In this document: piece after piece, positions 10,091 to 14,063 of the stretch
Numbering within the stretch: the first letter of the stretch is position 1
Layout: the number at the start of each line of letters is the position of its first letter
Assembly: GCF_000499385.1 (NCBI RefSeq)
Contig: NW_013654751.1
Coordinates: forward strand, 1-14,063
Reading direction: 5' to 3'
From: Eimeria necatrix
Taxonomy: Eukaryota > Apicomplexa > Conoidasida > Eucoccidiorida > Eimeriidae
DNA: 14,063 bases
Notes under the pieces: model-generated
What the model was told of the DNA's origin: nothing
Databases searched by the model: none
Seen by the model: the letters and a program-made list of their open reading frames with translations, nothing else
Position numbers and translations under genes: made by a program

Positions 10091-10289
10091 ATTCAACTTC
10101 TGGCCGCCCGCGCCGAGCCGCAACGCGAGAATCGAGGCTTTCTTCTTGTGAATAAACTGAAAGTGCTGCTGCTGCAGAAGGCTGCAGCAAAATGCAGAAG
10201 CAGCGCGGCGTACCGTGGAGAGTTTCGCTGCAGGTTTCTGCACAGCTGCTGCTGAAATACACGGAAGTCGACAAGCTGCTGCTGGCCAT
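374..10289 (-). CDS. MSH4: MutS-family protein, MSH4-like (30-exon model)
   Basis: MSH4 pairs with MSH5 in a meiosis-specific MutS clamp that stabilises recombination intermediates in the nucleus; it does not repair mismatches. Exons in transcript order (minus strand): 10289-9755, 9648-9602, 9498-9459, 9340-9234, 9187-9019, 8955-8930, 8783-8580, 8433-8374, 8267-8196, 8123-8076, 8002-7902, 7850-7816, 7729-7631, 7446-7409, 7117-7077, 6935-6906, 6707-6608, 6467-6440, 6296-6223, 5869-5819, 3980-3945, 3779-3736, 3550-3507, 3394-3252, 1984-1829, 1680-1619, 1513-1392, 1108-1061, 970-734, 564-374. All codon phases join and the total is 2988 nt (995 aa). Motifs seen: [19 protein letters not shown] (about 368-386), CRPQF and AAHPLL, Walker [10 protein letters not shown] (697-705), EMKE (755-758), VLVDEI (777-782), FATHF (812-816). 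The start ATG (AAAATGG context) opens a Ser/Ala-rich region. MSH4 is preferred over MSH2, MSH3 or MSH6 because domain I is absent and the core and EMKE segments fit MSH4 best. Individual exon edges are less sure than the gene. Confidence 0.78.
451..518. repeat. Translated CTG/GCC tract (poly-Ser in MSH4 exon 30)
   Basis: On the minus strand the AGC phase is read, giving a serine run broken by two glycines. The flanking helices confirm that this phase is the coding one. Confidence 0.75.
605..706. repeat. GAAATAAAAT tandem repeat in MSH4 intron 29
   Basis: About ten imperfect units of a 5-10 bp A-rich motif (TGAAATAAAA and variants) fill most of the 169-nt intron 565-733. On the coding strand it is pyrimidine-rich (TTTCATTTTA) and may serve as an extended polypyrimidine tract. 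Confidence 0.85.
829..905. repeat. GCTGCA repeat coding poly-Ala in exon 29
   Basis: Mixed GCT/GCA units are read on the minus strand as alanine codons, with occasional Asn, Pro and Ser. The tract is less pure than the intronic ones, as expected if selection or point mutation breaks it up. Confidence 0.75.
980..993. promoter_or_regulatory. GGTGTACATACACC palindrome, intron 28
   Basis: It lies nine bases upstream of the acceptor of MSH4 exon 29. One central base differs from the perfect form. Confidence 0.6.
1123..1136. promoter_or_regulatory. GGTGTACGTACACT palindrome, intron 27
   Basis: It lies 14 bases upstream of the acceptor of MSH4 exon 28. The outer base pair is broken. Confidence 0.6.
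1165..1400. repeat. Minisatellite in MSH4 intron 27
   Basis: About nine units of 24-27 bp, each a GACCCGCTG core plus a variable number of CAG or CAA triplets. It fills most of intron 1109-1391 and also supplies that intron's donor (GTGGGT at 1391-1386), so unit turnover could create or remove splice sites. Confidence 0.85.
1392..1984 (-). CDS. MSH4: MSH4 exons 25-27: Walker B and H motif
   Basis: Exon 25 (1984-1829) follows a strong pyrimidine tract and TCTCAG acceptor. It encodes QIVHKIN, nine Cys, then [15 protein letters not shown], matching 'QIFTRIS...EMKEIA.IL' of MSH4. It ends at GTCAGC (1828); a shorter end at 1838 is possible. Exon 26 (1680-1619) gives [16 protein letters not shown]. 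The Walker B Asp-Glu are kept, but the GRGT loop is replaced. Exon 27 (1513-1392) completes a split Ala and reads [20 protein letters not shown], the conserved His motif of MutS ATPases. Phases at both joins are exact. Confidence 0.82.
1558..1611. repeat. CAG tract in MSH4 intron 26
   Basis: A CAG microsatellite within the 105-nt intron 1514-1618, with one CGG interruption. Confidence 0.85.
1709..1811. repeat. CAG tracts in MSH4 intron 25
   Basis: Three CAG runs separated by CAAACTG-type breaks lie in intron 1681-1828. Confidence 0.85.
1985..3251 (-). other. AT-rich intron 24 of MSH4 (1267 nt)
   Basis: It runs from donor GTGAGC (3251) to acceptor TCTCAG (1985). Most of it is scattered TTTATTT/TTTAAA sequence without coding potential. 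It also contains a CTG tract just inside the donor (3176-3241), a TTAA run (2789-2808) and a near-perfect inverted repeat (2365-2409). Confidence 0.75.
2365..2409. repeat. Inverted repeat, 22-bp arms
   Basis: Arms 2365-2386 and 2388-2409 are complementary except for one position (CATGC versus CACGC), with a one-base centre. It would form a long hairpin in RNA or DNA. It could be a remnant of a small element, but no target duplication is evident. Confidence 0.7.
3252..3980 (-). CDS. MSH4: MSH4 exons 21-24: start of ATPase, Walker A
   Basis: Exon 21 (3980-3945) encodes [12 protein letters not shown], the helix before the ATPase domain. Exon 22 (3779-3736) encodes [15 protein letters not shown], carrying the family RPxF motif. 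Exon 23 (3550-3507) gives [14 protein letters not shown] with the conserved HP. Exon 24 (3394-3252) encodes [18 protein letters not shown] and ends LAQLGSFVP, the MutS Walker A followed by the usual '(A)Q.GS(Y/F)VP' helix. Exon 23 ends at a GCAAGA donor. Exon 22 has an alternative 14-nt form (3749-3736) that would place the palindrome in the intron but lose RPxF. The Walker A exon is close to certain. Confidence 0.82.
3395..3506 (-). other. GC-AG intron 23 with TTAATTAA repeats
   Basis: The donor is G|GCAAGA at 3506 and the acceptor CTGCAG. No GT is available that keeps the HPLLASA-D-SADF join. The body is almost purely TTAAT repeats (3426-3485). Confidence 0.65.
3766..3779. promoter_or_regulatory. 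GGTGTACGTACACT palindrome at exon 22
   Basis: It lies at the very start of exon 22 in the preferred model, or 16 bases upstream of a 14-nt microexon in the other. Confidence 0.55.
3830..3930. repeat. TTAAATTAAT repeats in MSH4 intron 21
   Basis: A low-complexity A/T tract of TTAAT and TTAAAT units inside intron 3780-3944. Confidence 0.85.
4073..4161. repeat. TTTA tetranucleotide repeat
   Basis: A tandem TTTA/ATTT tract with short ATTA interruptions, within MSH4 intron 20. Confidence 0.9.
4310..5530. repeat. TTA/ATT trinucleotide satellite
   Basis: About 1.2 kb of TTATTATTA-type sequence, with near-perfect cores at 4598-4674 and 4921-5005 and degenerate units with G or C substitutions between. 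The plus strand is T-rich with very few Gs; the transcribed strand product is A-rich. Confidence 0.92.
5743..5807. repeat. TGCATGCA array in an intron
   Basis: Repeated TGCATGCA octamers spaced by ATT or AAT lie 12 nt inside the donor of MSH4 intron 20. TGCATGC is a known ApiAP2-type motif in apicomplexans; whether it acts in this position is unknown. Confidence 0.8.
5819..7446 (-). CDS. MSH4: MSH4 exons 14-20: lever/clamp helices
   Basis: These are small exons of 28-100 nt between AT-rich introns. Exon 14 (7446-7409) gives [13 protein letters not shown]; exon 15 (7117-7077) [13 protein letters not shown]; exon 16 (6935-6906) RGLQLRRES; exon 17 (6707-6608) [18 protein letters not shown], which fits the lever helix after the 'FLDIAR' position of MSH4. 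Exon 18 (6467-6440) plus exon 19 (6296-6223) read [18 protein letters not shown], aligning without gaps to the MSH4 'FTS..LIKMNERCQESL' segment. Exon 20 (5869-5819) gives [17 protein letters not shown]. The clamp tip around 'ARGFFIQM' is not found between exons 17 and 18, so it is lost, very diverged, or in an exon I missed. Confidence 0.62.
5912..5986. repeat. CTG tract in MSH4 intron 19
   Basis: About 25 CTG units with one TTG interruption lie in intron 5870-6222, ending some 40 nt upstream of exon 20 on the coding strand. The same intron also has a short TTTAAA stretch. Confidence 0.88.
6521..6589. repeat. TTTA tetranucleotide repeat
   Basis: About 17 TTTA units inside MSH4 intron 17 (6468-6607), which has donor GTAAAA at 6607. 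Confidence 0.92.
6731..6825. repeat. 31-bp tandem repeat, three copies
   Basis: Copies start at 6731, 6762 and 6793, each reading ATTCAAATTGGAATCAATTT onward; the third is diverged at its end. The array lies in MSH4 intron 16. Confidence 0.85.
6969..7053. repeat. 30-bp tandem repeat, three copies
   Basis: Copies of TTAATTTTCTTTTTAAATTC start at 6971, 7001 and 7031. They lie in MSH4 intron 15 (6936-7076), next to the 31-bp array but with unrelated sequence. Confidence 0.85.
7631..8955 (-). CDS. MSH4: MSH4 exons 6-13: core and lever domains
   Basis: Exon 7 (8783-8580) reads [14 protein letters not shown], then 13 Ser, then [17 protein letters not shown]. Exon 8 (8433-8374) gives [15 protein letters not shown]. 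Together they are the hallmark MutS segment '..SLFgvLn.TkT..G.R.LR.ni..PL.d...I..Rl', and exon 9 (8267-8196) continues with NAVELL. Exons 10-13 (8123-8076, 8002-7902, 7850-7816, 7729-7631) encode Ala/Leu/Lys-rich helices such as [12 protein letters not shown] and [14 protein letters not shown], as expected for the lever. Exon 10 ends at a GCAAGT donor. Exon 6 (8955-8930) is 26 nt. All joins are in phase. The Ser run of exon 7 interrupts a segment normally only a few residues long. Confidence 0.72.
8460..8566. repeat. CAG tracts in MSH4 intron 7
   Basis: Three CAG runs are joined by GAGAGCTAAGGA-like spacers, giving a higher-order unit of about 35 bp. They lie in intron 8434-8579. Confidence 0.82.
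8643..8681. repeat. Translated triplet tract (Ser13) in exon 7
   Basis: Thirteen GCT units are read on the minus strand as AGC, serine. The conserved LELL before and SLFQML after fix the frame. Confidence 0.8.
8868..8910. repeat. CTG tract in MSH4 intron 6
   Basis: A pure CTG run in intron 8784-8929, close to the GTAAGT donor of exon 6. Confidence 0.85.
9019..9648 (-). CDS. MSH4: MSH4 exons 2-5: connector domain
   Basis: Exon 2 (9648-9602) gives [16 protein letters not shown], the strand that opens the MutS connector domain. Exon 3 (9498-9459) gives [13 protein letters not shown]. Exon 4 (9340-9234) contains FLFLPNS and TLARKFF, resembling the MSH4 region around RKYFNE. Exon 5 (9187-9019) contains [13 protein letters not shown], like the helix ending AAVAALLKYVE in MSH4, followed by 13 serines from a CTG tract at 9039-9077 and YCCEGS. 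Donors are GTAAGT, GTAAGC, GTGTGG and GTGAGA. The intron between exons 4 and 5 is only 46 nt and contains the recurrent palindrome. The exon 4 edges are the weakest call here, chosen because they are the ones that keep phase. Confidence 0.55.
9039..9077. repeat. Translated CTG tract (Ser13) in exon 5
   Basis: Thirteen triplets are read as AGC on the minus strand between LQQLQR and YCCEGS of the connector domain. It has the same length as the exon 7 run. Confidence 0.7.
9206..9219. promoter_or_regulatory. GGTGTACATACACC palindrome, intron 4
   Basis: It lies 18 bases upstream of the acceptor of MSH4 exon 5, in a predicted 46-nt intron. Confidence 0.55.
9381..9421. repeat. CAG tract in MSH4 intron 3
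   Basis: A CAG run in intron 9341-9458. Confidence 0.85.
9509..9552. repeat. CAG tract in MSH4 intron 2
   Basis: A CAG run ending near the TTTTAG acceptor of exon 3, in intron 9499-9601. Confidence 0.85.
9650..9696. repeat. CTG tract in MSH4 intron 1
   Basis: The last CAG of the tract (coding strand) is itself the acceptor of exon 2, so repeat length sets how many alternative CAG acceptors exist. Confidence 0.8.
9755..10289 (-). CDS. MSH4: MSH4 exon 1: low-complexity N-terminal region
   Basis: This is the longest exon, 178 codons, from ATG at 10289 to a GTAAAT donor at 9754. It begins [12 protein letters not shown] and is rich in Ser, Ala and Pro. It holds an Ala run encoded by the CAG tract at 10038-10090 and a second Ala-rich segment at about 9845-9905. 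It stands where MutS proteins carry the mismatch-recognition domain, which MSH4 proteins lack. No folded domain is recognisable. The exon could be split by unseen introns or start upstream; the ATG choice rests on context and on the open frame. It ends in phase 1 and joins the next exon to give VCLYFD. Confidence 0.5.
10038..10090. repeat. CAG tract coding poly-Ala in exon 1
   Basis: On the minus strand the GCT phase is read, giving about 17 alanines between EVEF and ESAAAS. Confidence 0.6.
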
Positions 10290-10850
10290 TTTCGAGACTC
10301 TGGCGAAGCAGTTAAGTCCAAAAAGAAAAAATAAACTCTAGGAAGTTTGCAAAATAAAAATGGGAAGTGTTCTACCGCGAGAAACGTGAATTGCAGCGCG
10401 CCGGCGCGGGGTGTACAGGCACCTCGTTCAACTTTCGCGCCTCCACTTTCTCGATCTACGAAACAAAAGAATTCTTTTTCCGTTTCTTTTTTAAAATGCA
10501 TTTTATTTTTCTTTTTGTTGAACATTTCCCGCGAATTGCGGCGTTTCTGCGGCGCGGCGTTCGAGAAAGCGGCGCCGCGGAAAGCAAAACTGATCTTCGC
10601 GGATCCGCAGCGATCTCGGGCACTAAACTGCGGCTAAGAGCTCAACTTTTCGAAGACAGAATTAAAAAGGTTTATTAAATTGAAATACTTCGAAAGAAAC
10701 TCCTCAACTGCAGCTTTCCCTGACTTCTGCACCGCAAGAGTCTGCACAGCTTGACAAAGCCCCAGGCGGCAAGCAAAGAAAGCAATAAAGAAAAACTGCA
10801 ATTGCCTCTGCAGGGCAATCCTTCAAGAACAAGTTTCGCTTCCTCCGCCC

Positions 10851-10940
10851 TGCATGCATGCGCATGCATGCATGCATGCATGCATGCATGCATGCATGCA
10901 TGCGCATGCAAACGCATGCATGCGCATGCATGCGCATGCA
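10851..10940. promoter_or_regulatory. TGCATGCA array upstream of MSH4
   Basis: Ninety bases made almost entirely of TGCATG units with interspersed CGCATG, ending about 560 nt upstream of the predicted MSH4 start. TGCATGC is a recognised apicomplexan AP2 motif, so a promoter or enhancer role is plausible, but it may simply be a microsatellite of that motif. Confidence 0.45.
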
Positions 10941-11107
10941 GGCGGAGGCCCCGGCCCCGGGAGGTCTGCGCAGCAGCAGCAGCAGCAGCTGCTGCTGCTC
11001 GCGGGCCTGACTGCAGCAAGGAGGACGAAGGCCTTCTTTTGGCCTTTGCGCCCTTTTTGTTTTGCTGCTTCAGTTGTCTCAGGCGCCTCTGTTTGCCTCC
11101 TCCCTCT

Positions 11108-11173
<66 letters not shown>

Positions 11174-11270
11174 GACCTGAGAAGCAGGCAGCCCCGCCAC
11201 TCAGGACTTGTTTTCTTTTTCTGCCTCGCGAGGGCAGCAAGCCCAAACAGTGGCAGAGTTTGCTGCTGCT

Positions 11271-11356
11271 AGCAGCAGCAAATGGCATTAAAATAAGCAG
11301 CAGCAGCAAATGGCATTTAAATGAGCAGCAGCAGCAAATGGCACTTTAAATAAGCA
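11271..11356. repeat. Tandem repeat of AGCAGCAGCAAATGGCATT
   Basis: Three full copies and one partial copy of a unit of about 30 bp combine a CAG-type half with an ATTTAAAT half. Confidence 0.8.
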
Positions 11357-11480
11357 GCAAACAAAGTCTGCTGACTTCGCCAGAAATGGTTTGCACAACA
11401 AATGTAAAGATTACATTTCGCTTCGCCGCTGTAGAGACACCCCACGCTCGCGCACCACTTGCAGCGCCTTTCAAAAATGC

Positions 11481-11527
<47 letters not shown>

Positions 11528-11547
11528 TTTGCGTCAGCTGCTGCAGC

Positions 11548-11667
11548 TCAAATCATGGGGTCTTCTTCCTCCCCGTCCGCCACCGCTGCCTTCGCCGCCT
11601 GCACCACCAGCACCCGCCCGTGTTTGGTGCCGGGCACGCAGCCCCCGTTTTCGTCTTCTTCGCAGAT
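11548..11667 (-). CDS. ClpB: ClpB last exon (acidic tail)
   Basis: This is a clean open stretch of 39 codons plus TGA between two CAG tracts, following a CTGCAG acceptor in phase. It encodes [31 protein letters not shown] and EEEDPMI. It is the only non-repetitive coding-like sequence downstream, and an acidic end is common in eukaryotic Hsp100 proteins. It could instead belong to another gene, hence moderate confidence. Confidence 0.58.
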   Translation of the reverse strand: MCEEDENGGCVPGTKHGRVLVVQAAKAAVADGEEEDPMI

Positions 11668-11669
11668 CT

Positions 11670-11702
<33 letters not shown>

Positions 11703-12685
11703 CAGCAGCAGCAGCAGCAGCAGCGGAGTTTGGGAAGTGTGAATTGCTGCGGTTCGCGCAGCAGTGCGTGGAGGGCGGGCAGCGAAGGCCCCGAATGCCT
11801 GCGCGGGAAGGGCCTGAGGCGCGCTGCTTAGGGTTTAGGGTTTAGGGTTTAGGGTTTAGGGTTTAGGGTTTGGGGCGGGAGCGGGGCACTGACGATGAGG
11901 TTGAGCTGGTTGGGCTGGTTGGGGGCCCGCTTGAGTTCGGCCTTGTGGCCTCTTTTGAGTTTTGCAGAAAGAATAAGTGGAGCGATTTTGGCAGTGACGT
12001 ACTTCTCGATGTACCTGCGGTGTACGTACACCCGGAAAGTGGAAGCGCGTCGAAATTCGCTTTCGCCGCCAAATCGGCGCGAAAAAAGCTGGAAAGGCCG
12101 CGGAAATGAATTAAAAATAATAAAAATAATAAAAGTGCTTTAATTATCTGTCGCTGGCGCTTTTTCGGCGTCGAAAGCCGCGGGATCGCCCGCGCTGAGG
12201 TGTCTGTACACCTCAGACTCGAACTCACTTCGCCATCCGCCGGCCGCCGAACTTGTGCGACCAGGCTCTCTCCAGAATAAATCCTTTTGCAGAGTCCGAA
12301 ACCACCAAAGTAATTCCTCTTTTTTTCAATTCTTTCGTCAAATGAGTGAACATCAAGTCCAGAACTCCCCGCATTGCGCTGTCCGTCAAAGGCTCGAAAA
12401 TCTGCAGCAAACCACACCCAGCAGCAGCAGCAGACCGCGCGGCTTTTTCTGCTGAAAAGAATTAAATGCAAATAAATTAAATTCAAATAGATTAAATTCA
12501 AACAAATTAAATTCAAATAAATTAAATTCAAACAAATTAAATGCAAACGAATTAAATGCCAAACGGAAACAAATCGAATTCGAACAAACAAAATGAGAAA
12601 ATGAAATCGAAAGGCAAAAGAGCATCCGAAGAGAAGACTTAGAGAAGCAAAGGCAGCAGCAGCACAGCAGCACAGCAGCAGCACT

Positions 12686-12722
<37 letters not shown>

Positions 12723-13150
12723 ACTGACGACAATCTTGGTCATGCGGCCAATGACTTGGGGTTTGAAGTAGCCGAGGACTTCCTGCATGACTTTTTGCCG
12801 CATTTTGGCGAGCACTTCTTTGGGAGAGTTTCCCAAGTTCCACTGTTCGTTTTTTTTCTTGCTGACGGCCTGCGCAGCAGAAGGCTTCTTGTCTTTGGCT
12901 TCCTGGCTGTTTGCTGCTGCTGCTGCTGCTGCTGCTGCTCCTGCCTTGGCCAGCGCGAACTTCTCCAGGCTGTTTTTGTCTTTGTTGAAATGCGCCAAAG
13001 GGGCCACTGCCCCCTCCGCCATCTGTCTTGCTTCTCTGTAGCCTTCCAGAATAAACTGTTGTCCAATGTTGGAAGTCATAATTATAATTGTGTTCGTGAA
13101 GTCCACTCGCACGCTCTTCGTGTCCGTCAGGTGGCCCTCGTCCAGCATCT

Positions 13151-13189
<39 letters not shown>

Positions 13190-13391
13190 GCGGCGCGAAA
13201 CGGCTGCAGCAGCAGCGGCGGGGGTGAAACGCCAGCGAAAGCAGCGGCAGCGGTGCAGCAGCAGCAGCAGGGGTGCAGCAGCAGCAGCAGCACGGGTGCA
13301 GCAGCAGCAGCAGCAGCAGCAGGGGTGCAGCAGCAGGGCTGCAGCAGCAGCCCCCGCCGCTTCCCCGGCGCCCCACCGCCGCAGCAGCAGC

Positions 13392-13423
<32 letters not shown>

Positions 13424-13795
13424 GGGTGTTTGGGGGGTTCCCCGAGGTCCCCGGAGCTGGGGCTTGGCGGGCCCTGCAGCAAACTGGCTGCCGGGAGCAG
13501 CTAGCAGCAGCAGCAAGCAGCAAAGCAGCTGCTTCTCTCACCGGCAGCAGCAAAGACCACAAGTTTTTGTGGGCGTTTTCGACTTCGTCAAATAACACAA
13601 CACTGTGGGGCTTCTGCCGCACCGCCTCCGTCAGCTGCCCGCCCTCGTCGTTGCCCATGTACCCCGGCGGCGGGCCAATCAGCCGCGAGATGCTGTGGGC
13701 TTCTTGGTACTCCACCATGTCGAGTCTAATTAAGTTCTTTTCGGAGTGAAATATTTCTTCCGCCAGCGCCTTCGCCAGCTCCGTCTTCCCCACGC
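11548..13795 (-). CDS. ClpB: ClpB/Hsp104-type AAA+ disaggregase, C-terminal part
   Basis: ClpB hexamers thread aggregated proteins using ATP; apicomplexans have organellar and exported paralogues, and which this is cannot be told. Exons: 13795-13542, 13148-12729, 12401-12229, 12014-11894, 11667-11548; the 5' end is outside the window. The 361 visible residues cover the second AAA+ module: Walker [14 protein letters not shown], pore loop [11 protein letters not shown], Walker [30 protein letters not shown], the arginine-finger segment [17 protein letters not shown], sensor-2 FGGRRM and [15 protein letters not shown]. An insertion with an Ala run (12911-12938) and Lys-rich sequence lies between MTSN and the arginine finger. 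All phases fit. The last exon ends GEEEDPMI with TGA at 11550-11548. In an alternative model the fourth exon reads on to a TAA inside the telomere-like array (stop at 11849). Confidence 0.88.
11668..11723. repeat. CAG tract in last ClpB intron
   Basis: A CAG run with one break, directly upstream (coding strand) of the last ClpB exon and supplying its CAG acceptor. Confidence 0.8.
11828..11873. repeat. Interstitial telomere-like TTTAGGG array
   Basis: Six TTTAGGG units plus a final TTTGGGG. It is flanked by unique sequence on both sides and lies within the ClpB gene, so it is not a chromosome end. Telomere-like repeats inside genes are known in Eimeria. Confidence 0.93.
11894..12014 (-). CDS. 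ClpB: ClpB exon: final helix and strand
   Basis: It follows an acceptor CCGCAG that sits four bases after the palindrome GGTGTACGTACACC. It encodes [18 protein letters not shown] and [15 protein letters not shown], matching the 'I...I..PLA..IL.G.L..G' end of ClpB. The predicted donor is GTCAGT at 11893-11888, the same hexamer used by an upstream ClpB intron. If unspliced, the frame runs through TLNPKP to a TAA in the telomere-like array at 11849. Confidence 0.8.
12019..12032. promoter_or_regulatory. GGTGTACGTACACC perfect palindrome, ClpB intron
   Basis: The perfect 14-bp form sits four bases upstream of the acceptor of the ClpB exon 12014-11894. Confidence 0.65.
12199..12212. promoter_or_regulatory. 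GGTGTCTGTACACC, second copy in same ClpB intron
   Basis: It lies 16 bases inside the donor of intron 12015-12228, extended to TGAGGTGT and ACACCTCA arms. The intron thus carries related elements at both ends. Confidence 0.55.
12229..12401 (-). CDS. ClpB: ClpB exon: small C-terminal (D2) subdomain
   Basis: The exon encodes [33 protein letters not shown] and [10 protein letters not shown]. It corresponds to the ClpB stretch from 'HPL' to the sensor-2 'GAR' motif, with the sensor arginine kept as GGR. The acceptor is CTGCAG and the donor GTGAGT; it leaves two bases of a Lys codon completed by the next exon. Confidence 0.9.
12461..12559. repeat. 15-bp tandem repeat in ClpB intron
   Basis: About six units of ATTAAATTCAAATAA with small changes lie in the intron 12402-12728. 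Confidence 0.85.
12653..12719. repeat. CAG tract just inside a ClpB donor
   Basis: CAG repeats begin within ten bases of the GTCAGT donor of intron 12402-12728. Confidence 0.85.
12729..13148 (-). CDS. ClpB: ClpB exon: MTSN, Ala-run insertion, arginine finger
   Basis: This exon has 140 codons, phase 0 at both ends. It begins [11 protein letters not shown], contains [17 protein letters not shown], then an extra segment of about 60-70 residues with a nine-alanine run and a Lys-rich part, then [17 protein letters not shown]. It ends at a GTCAGT donor at 12728, which makes the joined sequence KIVIFEPL, as in other ClpB proteins. Reading through would give poly-Leu from the CAG tract and is rejected. 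Confidence 0.88.
13149..13541 (-). other. ClpB intron, CAG/CTG-rich
   Basis: A 393-nt intron with GTGAGA donor and CTGCAG acceptor, made mostly of CTG runs with short G/C-rich breaks such as CACCCCTG. It interrupts the Walker B to LDEG segment and must be removed for ClpB to be intact. Confidence 0.85.
13542..13795 (-). CDS. ClpB: ClpB exon with Walker A and Walker B
   Basis: The exon starts after a CTGCAG acceptor at 13796-13801, inside the Walker A glycine codon, and ends at donor GTGAGA (13541). It encodes [36 protein letters not shown] and [13 protein letters not shown]. The preceding exon, which must carry the first part of GPTG, lies beyond the window. The join to the next exon gives [14 protein letters not shown], matching the family's LLQVLDDGRLTD. 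Confidence 0.92.
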
Positions 13796-13834
13796 CTGCA
13801 GCGCCGCAAGCTCCGCTTCACAACGGTGGGCGGG

Positions 13835-13869
<35 letters not shown>

Positions 13870-13871
13870 GC

Positions 13872-13907
<36 letters not shown>

Positions 13908-13977
13908 GCGGAGCAGCAGCAGCGGAGCAGCAGCAGCAGCAGCAGCGGCGGAGCAGCAGCAGCGGAGCAGCAGCGGC

Positions 13978-14063
<86 letters not shown>
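13796..14063 (-). other. Upstream ClpB intron (partial), CAG-rich
   Basis: CAG/CGG triplets run to the window end (13837-14063), with GGCGGAGCAGCAG units and a pure CAG run at 13981-14063. No GPTG-coding sequence is present, so the previous exon lies outside. Confidence 0.8.

Larger units (their letters stand above)
10290..11547. other. Intergenic region between ClpB and MSH4
   Basis: This stretch separates the ClpB 3' end from the MSH4 ATG; both genes read leftward. It holds CAG/CTG tracts (10972-10999, 11112-11171, 11478-11526), a tandem repeat (11271-11356), a TGCATGCA array (10851-10940) and a variant palindrome (10410-10423). I see no convincing coding exon, though MSH4 5' non-coding exons and regulatory sequence may lie here. 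Confidence 0.55.

Noticed and set aside
10675..11019. Met/His/Ala/Cys-rich open frames on both strands
   Set aside because: They translate the TGCATG array and flanking CAG runs; no conserved sequence is present.
11828..11873. Chromosome end
   Set aside because: Coding sequence of ClpB continues on both sides, so this is an interstitial telomere-like array.

Overview
The window looks like nuclear DNA of an apicomplexan coccidian, most likely Eimeria. The evidence is the dense CAG/CTG triplet tracts that are both translated (runs of Ser, Ala, Cys) and intronic, an internal telomere-like TTTAGGG array, arrays of TGCATGCA, very AT-rich introns, and intron-dense protein genes. No bacterial operon, RNA gene, transposase or CRISPR array is visible. 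Nearly all long open frames here are repeat artefacts. The real coding sequence lies in short exons on the minus strand, recovered from splice sites, codon phase and conserved motifs.

Gene 1 (minus, 10289 to 374) is a MutS-family gene of the MSH4 type. I could chain 30 exons whose phases all fit. They total 2988 nt (995 residues plus stop), close to the usual MSH4 length. Motifs run in the right order: connector strand, lever/core helix ([10 protein letters not shown]), RPxF and HP before the ATPase, Walker A (GPNGAGKST), Walker B (VLVDEI), FATHF, and the C-terminal helix-turn-helix region. There is no mismatch-recognition domain; a low-complexity Ser/Ala region takes its place, as expected for MSH4. 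Two ATPase motifs, the STF loop and the GRGT loop, are replaced.

Gene 2 (minus, 13795 to 11548, 5' end outside the window) is the C-terminal AAA+ module of a ClpB/Hsp104-type disaggregase, in five exons. The telomere-like array lies in its last intron or, in a second model, supplies the stop codon.

Layout from left to right: 1-373, repeat-rich flank with one weak plus-strand coding candidate; 374-1984, ATPase and C-terminal exons of MSH4; 1985-3251, AT-rich intron; 3252-3980, Walker A and neighbouring exons; 3981-5818, intron dominated by a TTA/ATT satellite; 5819-10289, core, connector and N-terminal exons; 10290-11547, intergenic region with a TGCATGCA array and CAG tracts; 11548-13795, ClpB exons; 13796-14063, CAG-rich ClpB intron running off the end.

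The most unusual signal is a 14-bp palindrome, GGTGTACGTACACC and variants. It recurs at least seven times and usually sits 4-18 nt upstream of a predicted 3' splice site, in both genes. Three GC-AG introns and a repeated GTCAGY donor are also notable. Homology statements rest on remembered family motifs, not on a search.
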